Shown piece by piece: positions 1 through 5,113 of a stretch of 5,113 nt of DNA. Numbering within the stretch: position 1 is the stretch's first letter; each line of letters opens with the position of its first letter. A program made the position numbers and the translations under genes. A model generated the notes under the pieces. It was not told where the DNA came from and did no database searches. It saw only the letters and a list, made by a program, of their open reading frames with translations. Where the stretch lies: positions 1 to 5,113 of the forward strand of contig JALWNJ010000161.1 of assembly GCA_026995955.1 (NCBI GenBank), written 5' to 3'. Origin of the DNA: Gammaproteobacteria bacterium. GTDB taxonomy: Bacteria > Pseudomonadota > Gammaproteobacteria > J044.

Positions 1-225
1 CGGATAACGCACGAAGATGTCCACCATCGGCACCGAGATCTGCGGATCCTCCTGCCGCGGCGGGAGCAGCAGGCCGATGAGTCCGAGCCCGACGCTGACC
101 ATCAGCAGCAGCGGGGTGAGCGGCGAATGGATGAAGGTCCGGGCCAGATTGCCCGCGACACCGAGATGCTGCATGTCCTGCAGCTCGGTGTCGTTGCCCC
201 CCGGATTCCCGTTGTGCTCACTCAT
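1..225 (-). CDS. RND efflux transporter permease subunit, N-terminal fragment (runs off left edge)
   Basis: This is the first 75 codons of an inner-membrane RND (AcrB-superfamily) proton-driven efflux permease; the rest lies beyond the left edge. It starts with MSEHNGNPGG and has a hydrophilic N-terminal tail of about 35 residues. The first transmembrane segment follows (about residues 36-53, beginning LTPLLLMVSVGLG). Next comes the periplasmic stretch PRQEDPQISVPMVDIFVRYP, which is highly characteristic of RND permeases at the exit of TM1. The ATG at 225 lies 55 bp after the stop of the adaptor gene, on the same strand, so the two are almost certainly co-transcribed and encode partner subunits. 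Only a weak purine-rich ribosome site (GAGAGTGAAG) precedes it. Family assignment is secure. Substrate class (hydrophobic compounds versus metals) cannot be decided from this fragment, and no outer-membrane channel gene is visible in the window. Confidence 0.9.
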   Translation of the reverse strand, partial: MSEHNGNPGGNDTELQDMQHLGVAGNLARTFIHSPLTPLLLMVSVGLGLIGLLLPPRQEDPQISVPMVDIFVRYP

Positions 226-280
226 GTCGTGTCTTCACTCTCTGGCAATTCTTGTTGGCGTTGTGCATTCCCGAGCGGGA

Positions 281-1435
281 TCAACGGCGATACGGCGACC
301 AGCCCGAACTGGCGCCGACCGGCGGGTGATCGACGATCTTCTCGCCGGGCTTCAGGCCGGAGAGCACCACGACCTTGTCCTTGCCATAGGGCGAACCGGG
401 ACGGATGACCCGCATCTCGGTCTTGCCGTCCTCGCGAACCACCAGTACCCGCGGCAGGCTGCCGCCGCCGATGATGGCCGATTTCGGAATGATGACCTTC
501 GGCCGGTCGTTGCTCGTGGAACTGTTGTCGGGGATCATGACCTCGGCATACATGCCGGGGCCGCCCTTCACCCCCACCGGCAGGTCGAACTTGACCGTCA
601 CCGTATGGTGCTTGTCGTCGGCCACCGGGTAGATCTGCGCCACCCGCGCCTCGACCTTCTCGCGGCCGACATCGAGGAAGGCCGGCACCACCATGCCGAT
701 CTTGAGGTTGCTGACCAGGCGGGCCGGGATGTCGCTCTTGATGCGCAGATACTTCACATGGGCGAAGTCGACCAGCGGCTTGCCCGGCTGAACGGTGTCG
801 CCGACCTCGACGTATTTCTTCATGATGACGCCGTCGAACGGCGCCACCGAGCGGGCGTCGCGGATCATCGCGTCCAGCTCGGCAATGGCCGAGCGCGCCT
901 GTTCGACCGCCGACATCGCCTGATGCACACCAGTCTGGCGGGCCACCAGGTCGGAATGGCGTTCGATGTCGGGATTGCCGTATCCCATCATGTCGCCCAT
1001 GTTCCTGGTGAATACATTGTCGAACAGGGTGGGCAGACCCATGCCGGGCATGCGGCTGGGGCTCTCGCTCTGCGGCGACCACAGCTCGCGGTTGTACTGC
1101 ACCTGGGCATTGCGCAGCGCCGCCTCGGCCTGCGCCAGCTGCGCCACGGCCGCCCGGCGCTTGGCCCGCAGTTCGCTGTCGTCGATGGCCACCAGCACAT
1201 CGCCGGCCTTGAAGCTGTCGCCGACATCCCCGGCCACGTACTTGATGGTGCCCGGGATCTGTGCCGACAGGGTGACCTCCTTGTACGGCACCACGGTGCC
1301 GCTGATCACCACCTGCCCCTGGGCATTGGTGGTCTCCACCGGTATCACTTCACTGGCCAGTACCGGCGCGGCGGCAGCCAGACCGAGAACGAACCCCAGA
1401 TTGATCAACTGTCTATGCATGCTGGAAGCCTTCAT
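281..1435 (-). CDS. RND efflux periplasmic adaptor (membrane fusion protein, HlyD/AcrA family)
   Basis: This 384-residue adaptor links an RND pump to an outer-membrane channel. A Sec signal peptide covers about residues 1-27 (hydrophobic INLGFVLGLAAAAP, likely cleavage VLA|SEV). The first barrel-sandwich (lipoyl-like) half is about 42-90, with PGTIKYVAGDVGDSFKAGD. The coiled-coil hairpin runs about 87-194, and the second lipoyl half about 197-225, with the family signature APFDGVI. Beta-barrel and membrane-proximal domains follow to the C-terminus (KSAIIGGG, GLKPGEKIV). Between the two hairpin helices is an unusual insert (about 118-160) rich in Met, Pro and Gly. I chose the ATG at 1435 because AGG lies 5 nt upstream and it gives a well-formed signal peptide. 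The ATG at 1420 is a credible alternative. The ATG at 1468 would overlap the preceding gene and has no ribosome site. The gene lies between the SCP2-like gene (22-bp gap) and the permease, on the same strand. Substrate is unknown. Confidence 0.92.
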   Translation of the reverse strand: MKASSMHRQLINLGFVLGLAAAAPVLASEVIPVETTNAQGQVVISGTVVPYKEVTLSAQIPGTIKYVAGDVGDSFKAGDVLVAIDDSELRAKRRAAVAQLAQAEAALRNAQVQYNRELWSPQSESPSRMPGMGLPTLFDNVFTRNMGDMMGYGNPDIERHSDLVARQTGVHQAMSAVEQARSAIAELDAMIRDARSVAPFDGVIMKKYVEVGDTVQPGKPLVDFAHVKYLRIKSDIPARLVSNLKIGMVVPAFLDVGREKVEARVAQIYPVADDKHHTVTVKFDLPVGVKGGPGMYAEVMIPDNSSTSNDRPKVIIPKSAIIGGGSLPRVLVVREDGKTEMRVIRPGSPYGKDKVVVLSGLKPGEKIVDHPPVGASSGWSPYRR

Positions 1436-1457
1436 CTGTGCCTGTTTGGATGCGCGT

Positions 1458-1901
1458 TCACTGCCCATGCCGGCAACTGCGCGCCATGAGCTCGATACAC
1501 TTGACGAACGGCCCGGCCATGGCCGGGTTCTTGATCATGGTGATGTAGTCGCCATGACGAAACTGGAGGCTGCCCGAGGCGTAGGCCATGCCCAGCGACA
1601 GCAGCCCGGGCGGCGCGGCCATCCACTCCGCCCATTGCTCCGCGGTGGCACGCACGTCCCAGTCGGGCGCACGATCGACGCTGTCGGCTTGAGCCAGCCT
1701 CCCACGGTCGATGAAAAACCGGCAGCGCGGTGCCTCCTCATCGATGAGACCGAAGGCGACCCGAGCGGTGAAACCGATCCCCCCAAGGGCCGAGACGAGC
1801 GCGGCATCATGGTTCCATGCCTGCACCAGGCGCTCGGCCCATGCCTCGGAGAATAGGTCATCGGAATGCCCGCATTCAATCGCCACCACCGGTTCGCTCA
1901 C
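1458..1901 (-). CDS. Small SCP2-like (sterol-carrier-fold) protein heading the RND operon
   Basis: This predicted 147-residue soluble protein has no signal peptide or membrane segment, so it is probably cytoplasmic. Its layout resembles SCP2-like lipid-binding domains: an N-terminal helix (SEAWAERLVQAWN), then strands (FTARVAFGLID, RCRFFIDRG). An acidic strand and helix (DWDVRATAEQWAEWM) follow, then a C-terminal part with SGSLQFRHGDYITMIKNP and a final helix (GPFVKCIELMARSC). This is recognition from pattern, not a database hit, and is moderate evidence. The start is ambiguous. The GTG at 1901 has AGGAG (1908-1912) 6 nt upstream and would leave a leader of about 28 nt from the predicted sigma-54 start. 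The ATG at 1916 adds five residues but has only AGG at 6 nt and a 13-nt leader. The gene is first in the minus-strand unit, so it probably acts with the pump, perhaps presenting or buffering a hydrophobic substrate (inference). It could instead be an uncharacterised protein of unrelated function. Confidence 0.78.
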   Translation of the reverse strand: MSEPVVAIECGHSDDLFSEAWAERLVQAWNHDAALVSALGGIGFTARVAFGLIDEEAPRCRFFIDRGRLAQADSVDRAPDWDVRATAEQWAEWMAAPPGLLSLGMAYASGSLQFRHGDYITMIKNPAMAGPFVKCIELMARSCRHGQ

Positions 1902-1907
1902 CACATA

Positions 1908-1912
1908 CTCCT
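1908..1912 (-). promoter_or_regulatory. Ribosome binding site AGGAG that favours the GTG start at 1901
   Basis: AGGAG lies 6 nt upstream of GTG 1901. It falls inside the open frame if translation began at ATG 1916, so it is the main evidence for the shorter form of the SCP2-like protein. Confidence 0.5.
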
Positions 1913-1940
1913 GCATGCCTCGCCTGGATCGAAGAAATAA

Positions 1941-1956
1941 GCAATTGGCATGCCAA
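1941..1956 (-). promoter_or_regulatory. Sigma-54 (-24/-12) promoter for the SCP2-like / RND operon
   Basis: Read on the minus strand the site is TTGGCATGCCAATTGCT. The family consensus is YTGGCACG-N4-TTGCW, and the only departure is T for C in the -24 block. The invariant GG (1954-1953) and GC (1942-1941) are exactly 12 nt apart, as required. Predicted transcription starts near 1929, 13 nt before ATG 1916 and 28 nt before GTG 1901. The adjacent divergent gene encodes a sigma-54 activator with an intact GAFTGA loop, which makes the match functionally coherent. It was found by eye; a chance match is possible but unlikely given spacing and context. Confidence 0.8.
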
Positions 1957-2098
1957 ATCTGCAACTCTATGTTTTTTCGTTGTTTGTCCCCGCATGCGTC
2001 GGCCCGTGTTGCATCGTCGAACCCGGGCTCGGGCATGGGGCTTCCGGCATAAGTGGCTGATTGAACTAAGGTACAGCATGCCACCCCACAGTGACAAG
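1957..2098. other. Divergent intergenic spacer between promoter and enhancer-like repeats
   Basis: This non-coding stretch separates the -24/-12 promoter from the repeat cluster. Its left part is much more A/T-rich than the surroundings and contains a T6 run at 1972-1977. That could help DNA bend so that a distant activator touches the promoter. I could not find a convincing IHF consensus site in it. One further TGTTGCA copy lies at 2007-2013. No convincing sigma-70 promoter for the rightward activator gene was found. Confidence 0.45.
2005..2013 (+). promoter_or_regulatory. Isolated CGTGTTGCA motif, possible accessory activator site
   Basis: CGTGTTGCA here is identical over nine bases to the leftmost element of the repeat cluster (2099-2107). 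It lies about 76-84 bp upstream of the predicted sigma-54 transcription start, between that promoter and the main cluster. It may be an extra half-site for the divergently encoded activator; a single copy could also be chance. Confidence 0.35.
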
Positions 2099-2140
2099 CG
2101 TGTTGCACCCTGTTGCAGTTGTTGCAACAATCGCAACACG
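2099..2140. promoter_or_regulatory. TGTTGC/GCAACA repeat cluster: likely enhancer for the sigma-54 activator
   Basis: Five copies of one hexamer occur within 42 bp. TGTTGC is at 2101-2106, 2111-2116 and 2120-2125; its complement GCAACA is at 2124-2129 and 2133-2138. The copies are spaced 9-10 bp apart, roughly one helical turn. The third copy sits in a perfect 12-bp palindrome, TTGTTGCAACAA (2119-2130). The outermost elements form an 8-bp inverted repeat, CGTGTTGC (2099-2106) and GCAACACG (2133-2140). The cluster lies 170-211 bp upstream of the predicted sigma-54 start, a usual enhancer distance. It also ends 14 bp before the activator's ATG, which suggests autoregulation. That the neighbouring activator binds it is inference. 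Confidence 0.7.
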
Positions 2141-2145
2141 ACTGC

Positions 2146-2150
2146 GGAGG
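2146..2150 (+). promoter_or_regulatory. Ribosome binding site GGAGG deciding the activator start
   Basis: GGAGG sits 4 nt before ATG 2155, immediately after the repeat cluster. It supports this start over the in-frame ATG at 2113, which has no such site. Confidence 0.7.
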
Positions 2151-2154
2151 CCCC

Positions 2155-3495
2155 ATGCCCCATACCGAAGATCTGCTGCCCGTCCTTGAGACCGTCGTCT
2201 CGTTCATCGACGAGGGCGTCATCATCACCGAGCCCTCGGGCCGCATCATCTACCACAACCCGGCTGCCCAGGAACTGCTGGGCCTGGATCTGGACCATCC
2301 CCTCACCCACCTCCGTGATCTCGCCGGCCTCAACCTGCAGAAACGCATCCTGCAGGCCGCCATCGAGGCCGGCGAAGTGGATGCCGCCGGTCGTCCCAGC
2401 GGACGGTTCGTGCGTTTCCACGAGGCACTGGAGGTGCGTGGCGAATCCCGTTACCTGGGTTTCCATACCGGGCTCGTCAGCCTGGGTCGCGAGGAGCAGC
2501 GCCTGCGCCTGGTGCTAATCGAGAACCTCACCGAACGCAAGCAGCTGGAATCGGTGCTCAACCGCGACCGGCACGGCCCCATCATTACCAATGACCCGGC
2601 CATGCTGGAGATCCTGCAGCGCATCGATCAGGTTGCACCTACCGATGCCTTCGTCCTGCTACAGGGCGAATCCGGCACCGGCAAGACCCAGCTCGCGCGC
2701 CACATCCACAAGCTCAGCCGGCGCAGTCACCGCCCCTTCGTGGAGGTCAACTGCGCCGCCATCCCCGAATCGCTGATCGAGTCCGAGCTGTTCGGCCATC
2801 GCAAGGGGGCCTTCACCGGCGCCAGCCACGACCGGCCCGGCCGCTTCCAGACCGCCCACCAGGGCACCCTGTTCCTGGACGAGGTCAGCGAGATCCCGCT
2901 CAACCTGCAGGCCAAGCTGCTGCGCGCCATCCAGGACCAGGCCTTCGAGCCGGTGGGGGCCGACGAACCGGTACAGGTGGATGTGCGCATCATCGCCGCC
3001 TCCAACCGCAACCTGCGCGATCTGGTGGAGGAAGGAAAGTTCCGGGCCGATCTGTACTACCGGCTGGCGGTCATTCCGCTGGTGGTGCCGCCGCTGCGGG
3101 AACGGCCGGGCGACATCCCGTTGCTGCTGAAACACTTCTGCCGCGTGATGCAGGACCGCGGCTATCCGAGGGTGGAGGCCACGGACGGGGCGCGCCGCCT
3201 GCTGATGGACTATCCCTGGCCGGGCAACGTACGCGAGCTGGAAAATGCCATCGAACATGGCATCATCTGTGCGGTGGATGGCCGTATCGAGGTGGAGAGC
3301 CTGCCGCAGGACATCCGCCTCTATGGCAAGGCACCCCCAGCCCGCCCAGAGGAAGATCCGGAACTGGCCGAGGAGCGTCGCCGCATCCTGGCCGCACTGG
3401 AACAGGCCAACGGCAGTCGCACGGTGGCCGCCGGTCTGCTGGGCATCGACCGCAGCACCCTGTGGCGCCGCATGATGAAGCTCGGCATCAAGTAG
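2155..3495 (+). CDS. PAS-domain sigma-54-dependent transcriptional activator (AAA+, Fis-type HTH)
   Basis: This 446-residue bacterial enhancer-binding protein remodels sigma-54 RNA polymerase by ATP hydrolysis. An N-terminal PAS-like sensor covers about residues 8-125 ([27 protein letters not shown]), with a short linker ([13 protein letters not shown]). The AAA+ core is about 143-370. It has Walker A GESGTGKT (171-178), the sigma-54 contact loop GAFTGA (218-223), Walker B GTLFLDE (237-243), AASNRNL (281-287), FRADLYYRL with candidate arginine fingers R297 and R303, and sensor [12 protein letters not shown] (355-364). A C-terminal Fis-type helix-turn-helix is at about 422-446 ([20 protein letters not shown]). 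There is no phosphoreceiver, so it is probably a one-component sensor whose PAS ligand is unknown. ATG 2155 is chosen because GGAGG (2146-2150) lies 4 nt upstream; an earlier in-frame ATG at 2113 falls inside the repeat cluster. It is divergent from the RND operon, its likely target. Confidence 0.95.
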   Translation: MPHTEDLLPVLETVVSFIDEGVIITEPSGRIIYHNPAAQELLGLDLDHPLTHLRDLAGLNLQKRILQAAIEAGEVDAAGRPSGRFVRFHEALEVRGESRYLGFHTGLVSLGREEQRLRLVLIENLTERKQLESVLNRDRHGPIITNDPAMLEILQRIDQVAPTDAFVLLQGESGTGKTQLARHIHKLSRRSHRPFVEVNCAAIPESLIESELFGHRKGAFTGASHDRPGRFQTAHQGTLFLDEVSEIPLNLQAKLLRAIQDQAFEPVGADEPVQVDVRIIAASNRNLRDLVEEGKFRADLYYRLAVIPLVVPPLRERPGDIPLLLKHFCRVMQDRGYPRVEATDGARRLLMDYPWPGNVRELENAIEHGIICAVDGRIEVESLPQDIRLYGKAPPARPEEDPELAEERRRILAALEQANGSRTVAAGLLGIDRSTLWRRMMKLGIK

Positions 3496-3518
3496 CCACA
3501 CCCCACCCATTCCGTCAT

Positions 3519-3523
3519 GGAGG
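3519..3523 (+). promoter_or_regulatory. Ribosome binding site GGAGG for galE
   Basis: GGAGG lies 10 nt before ATG 3534, the longer side of normal spacing. It supports this ATG over the in-frame upstream ATG at 3462. Confidence 0.6.
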
Positions 3524-3533
3524 AACGACACAG

Positions 3534-4556
3534 ATGAAGATCCTGGTCACCGGTGGCGCCGGTTACATCGGTTCGCACACCTGCCTGGTCCTGCTCGAGG
3601 CCGGTCATGAGGTCGTGGTGTACGACAACCTGAGCAACAGCCGTGCCGAGGCCGTGCGCCGGGTAGAGAAACTCAGCGGCCGACCGGCGCCGCTGGTGGT
3701 GGGCGACATCCGCGACCGCGCACTGCTGCAGAAGACCCTGAGCGAGCAGGGCTGCGAGGCCGTCATCCACTTTGCCGGGCTGAAGGCGGTGGGGGAATCG
3801 GTGGAACAGCCACTGCGCTACTACGACAACAATGTCGGCGGCACCATCAGCCTGCTGCAGGCGATGGAGGACTGCCGGGTGCATCGGCTGGTGTTCAGCT
3901 CCTCGGCCACTGTCTATGGCGAGCCGCAGCGCCTGCCGCTGGACGAATCCCACCCGCTGTCGGCCACCAACCCCTATGGTCGTTCCAAGCTCATCATCGA
4001 GGACATGCTGCGCGACCTGTGCCGGGCCGATGCCCGCTGGCGCGTGGCTCTGCTGCGCTACTTCAATCCGGTGGGGGCGCACGAGAGCGGCGAGATCGGC
4101 GAGGACCCGCAGGGCATCCCCAACAACCTGATGCCCTTCGTGGCCCAGGTCGCGGTGGGGCTGCGCGACGAACTGCAGGTGTGGGGGGACGACTATGACA
4201 CGCCCGATGGCACCGGCGTGCGCGACTACATCCATGTCATGGACCTGGCCGAGGGCCATCTGGCGGCGCTGGAGTACCTGCAGAGAGGGGATTCGGCCGG
4301 CTGCACGGCCATCAATCTCGGCACCGGGCAGGGCTACAGCGTGCTGGACATGGTGCGCGCCTTCGAGACCGCCAGCGGGCGCAAGGTTCCCTATCGCATC
4401 GCGGATCGCCGCCCCGGTGATGTCGCGGCCTGCTGGGCCGACCCTTCACGCGCACGGGAACTGCTCGGCTGGTCCGCCCGGCGCGGCATCGGAGAGATGT
4501 GCCGCGACCACTGGAACTGGCAGCAGCGCAACCCGCGCGGCTACCGTCAGGACTGA
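3534..4556 (+). CDS. galE: UDP-glucose 4-epimerase
   Basis: This 340-residue NAD-dependent cytoplasmic epimerase of the extended SDR family interconverts UDP-glucose and UDP-galactose, supplying galactose for surface polysaccharides or the Leloir pathway. The Rossmann nucleotide-binding motif GGAGYIGS is at 7-14, DNLSNS at 31-36, [11 protein letters not shown] at 79-89, and SSSATVYG at 122-129 (catalytic Ser124). The catalytic YxxxK is Y148/K152, followed by RYFNPVGAH (175-183), [10 protein letters not shown] (230-239), RRPGD (292-296) and a C-terminal NPRGY. Length matches the family (about 338-345). Cys300, in DVAACWADP, aligns with E. coli Tyr299 and human Cys307, a residue that controls acceptance of UDP-GlcNAc/GalNAc, so dual specificity is plausible. 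ATG 3534 has GGAGG (3519-3523) 10 nt upstream. An in-frame ATG at 3462 would overlap the activator gene. It follows the activator by 38 bp without a visible terminator, so readthrough or co-transcription is possible. Confidence 0.96.
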   Translation: MKILVTGGAGYIGSHTCLVLLEAGHEVVVYDNLSNSRAEAVRRVEKLSGRPAPLVVGDIRDRALLQKTLSEQGCEAVIHFAGLKAVGESVEQPLRYYDNNVGGTISLLQAMEDCRVHRLVFSSSATVYGEPQRLPLDESHPLSATNPYGRSKLIIEDMLRDLCRADARWRVALLRYFNPVGAHESGEIGEDPQGIPNNLMPFVAQVAVGLRDELQVWGDDYDTPDGTGVRDYIHVMDLAEGHLAALEYLQRGDSAGCTAINLGTGQGYSVLDMVRAFETASGRKVPYRIADRRPGDVAACWADPSRARELLGWSARRGIGEMCRDHWNWQQRNPRGYRQD

Positions 4557-4568
4557 GCGGCGTCAGTC
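4551..4568. terminator. Small inverted repeat across the convergent galE/hisD stop codons
   Basis: GACTGA (4551-4556) and TCAGTC (4563-4568) are a perfect 6-bp inverted repeat around the loop GCGGCG. The flanks allow one G-U and one A-U pair more. Each arm contains one gene's stop codon, so the hairpin is formed by the two gene ends. There is no U-run on either side, so it is not a classic intrinsic terminator; it could be a weak bidirectional terminator or mRNA end-protecting hairpin, or chance. Confidence 0.3.
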
Positions 4569-5113
4569 TTCGTCGCGCACGCGGTACTCGGCCGAGAGTG
4601 CGTGCGCGACGAGCCCCTCGCCGCGCGCCAGCCGGCTGGCCACCTTGCCCAGCTGGTGCGCCCCCTCGGCGGAACAGCCGATGAGGCTGGAGCGTTTCTG
4701 GAAGTCGTACACGCCGAGCGGCGAGGAGAAGCGCGCGGTGCGCGAGGTGGGCAGCACATGGTTGGGACCGGCGCAGTAGTCGCCCAGGGCCTCGGCGGTG
4801 TAGCGGCCCATGAAGATGGCGCCGGCATGGCGGATGCGTCGCGCCATCTCCTGCGCGTTCTCGACCGACAGTTCCAGGTGCTCGGGGGCGATGTGATTGG
4901 CCACCTCGATGGCCTCGTCCTCGTCACGCACATGGATGAGAATGCCGCGCTGGCGCAACGAGGTGCGGATGATGTCGGCGCGCGGCTGCTGCGGCAGCAG
5001 GCGGTCGATGGCAGCGGCCACGCGGCCGATGAAGTCGGCATCCCAGGAAACGAGGATGGGCTGGGCGTCCTCGTCGTGCTCGGCCTGCGAGAACAGGTCC
5101 ATGGCGATCCCGT
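4563..5113 (-). CDS. hisD: Histidinol dehydrogenase, C-terminal fragment (runs off right edge)
   Basis: The last 182 residues of HisD are visible; the N-terminal part lies beyond the right edge. The enzyme is a zinc- and NAD-dependent cytoplasmic dehydrogenase that oxidises L-histidinol to L-histidine in two steps, ending histidine biosynthesis. All C-terminal functional residues known from E. coli HisD can be placed. The zinc ligands Gln and His are in DLFSQAEHD, the catalytic Glu-His pair is in APEHLEL, a zinc-ligand Asp is in [15 protein letters not shown], and the last zinc-ligand His is in [32 protein letters not shown] is also strongly conserved in the family. The apparent Met at 5102 is internal, because the frame continues upstream as GIAMDLF. 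The gene converges on galE with 6 bp between stops. In many proteobacteria hisC follows hisD; here nothing does, so hisD ends its transcription unit. Confidence 0.96.
   Translation of the reverse strand, partial: GIAMDLFSQAEHDEDAQPILVSWDADFIGRVAAAIDRLLPQQPRADIIRTSLRQRGILIHVRDEDEAIEVANHIAPEHLELSVENAQEMARRIRHAGAIFMGRYTAEALGDYCAGPNHVLPTSRTARFSSPLGVYDFQKRSSLIGCSAEGAHQLGKVASRLARGEGLVAHALSAEYRVRDED

Noticed and set aside
1436..1468. Adaptor start at ATG 1468
   Set aside because: It has no ribosome site, overlaps the preceding stop codon and adds charged residues before the signal peptide; ATG 1435 fits better.
17..1489. Long plus-strand open frame of 490 codons
   Set aside because: It is antisense to the adaptor and permease genes; the translation is rich in His, Arg, Ala and Gly with no family motif, as expected for a GC-rich shadow frame.
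1945..1962. Possible plus-strand sigma-54 promoter using the same TTGGCATGCCAA palindrome
   Set aside because: On the plus strand the GG-to-GC distance is 14 nt instead of 12, which is not tolerated by sigma-54 holoenzyme; only the minus-strand reading has correct spacing.
1957..2004. IHF site between promoter and enhancer
   Set aside because: The region is A/T-rich but neither strand has a convincing match to the IHF consensus; the best candidate has several mismatches.
2061..2089. TTGAAC as a -35 box of a sigma-70 promoter for the activator
   Set aside because: No acceptable -10 hexamer lies 16-18 bp downstream, where the sequence is C-rich.
1917..2249. Upstream extension of the SCP2-like frame to an ATG at 2249
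   Set aside because: The extension runs through the sigma-54 promoter and repeat cluster and into the activator gene, and its translation (many Cys, no domain) is not protein-like.
2659..3531. Minus-strand open frame of 290 codons opposite the activator gene
   Set aside because: The opposing strand encodes a protein with every AAA+ motif intact; this frame is His/Gln/Ala-rich and has no recognisable domain.
3462..3533. galE start at ATG 3462
   Set aside because: It would overlap the activator gene by 34 bp, and the added 24 residues precede the normal GalE N-terminus [10 protein letters not shown], which has its own GGAGG site.
3321..4259. Minus-strand open frame of 312 codons opposite galE
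   Set aside because: It spans the end of the activator gene and most of galE on the other strand, with low-complexity composition and no motif.

Overview
The window is about two-thirds G+C, densely coded, and uses both strands. The organism is probably a free-living proteobacterium, most likely gamma or beta: it has a sigma-54 activator, an RND efflux pump and proteobacterial-type HisD and GalE proteins. This is inference from protein character and base composition; no rRNA or marker gene is present.

Layout. Positions 1-1901 (minus strand) hold a three-gene unit read leftward: a small SCP2-like protein, a periplasmic adaptor (membrane fusion protein), and the first 75 codons of an RND inner-membrane transporter that runs off the left edge. 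Positions 1902-2154 are a divergent control region. Positions 2155-3495 (plus) encode a PAS / AAA+ / Fis-type sigma-54-dependent activator. Positions 3534-4556 (plus) encode UDP-glucose 4-epimerase (galE). Positions 4563-5113 (minus) carry the C-terminal part of histidinol dehydrogenase (hisD), convergent with galE and only 6 bp from it. There are no RNA genes, CRISPR arrays, insertion sequences or recognisable mobile elements.

How it fits together. The control region has a near-consensus -24/-12 (sigma-54) promoter facing the efflux unit. About 170-210 bp upstream of its predicted start is a cluster of TGTTGC/GCAACA repeats, a typical position for an activator's enhancer. The cluster also lies just upstream of the activator's own start codon. 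The activator has an intact GAFTGA loop, Walker A and Walker B motifs, and no phosphoreceiver domain. The simplest reading is a self-contained circuit: the PAS domain senses a signal, the activator binds the repeats, and sigma-54 polymerase transcribes the SCP2-like protein and the RND pump. The SCP2-like fold suggests a hydrophobic or lipid-like substrate, but this is not shown by the sequence. galE and hisD look like ordinary metabolic neighbours, although the GalE active site carries a Cys that suggests dual UDP-hexose / UDP-N-acetylhexosamine specificity.
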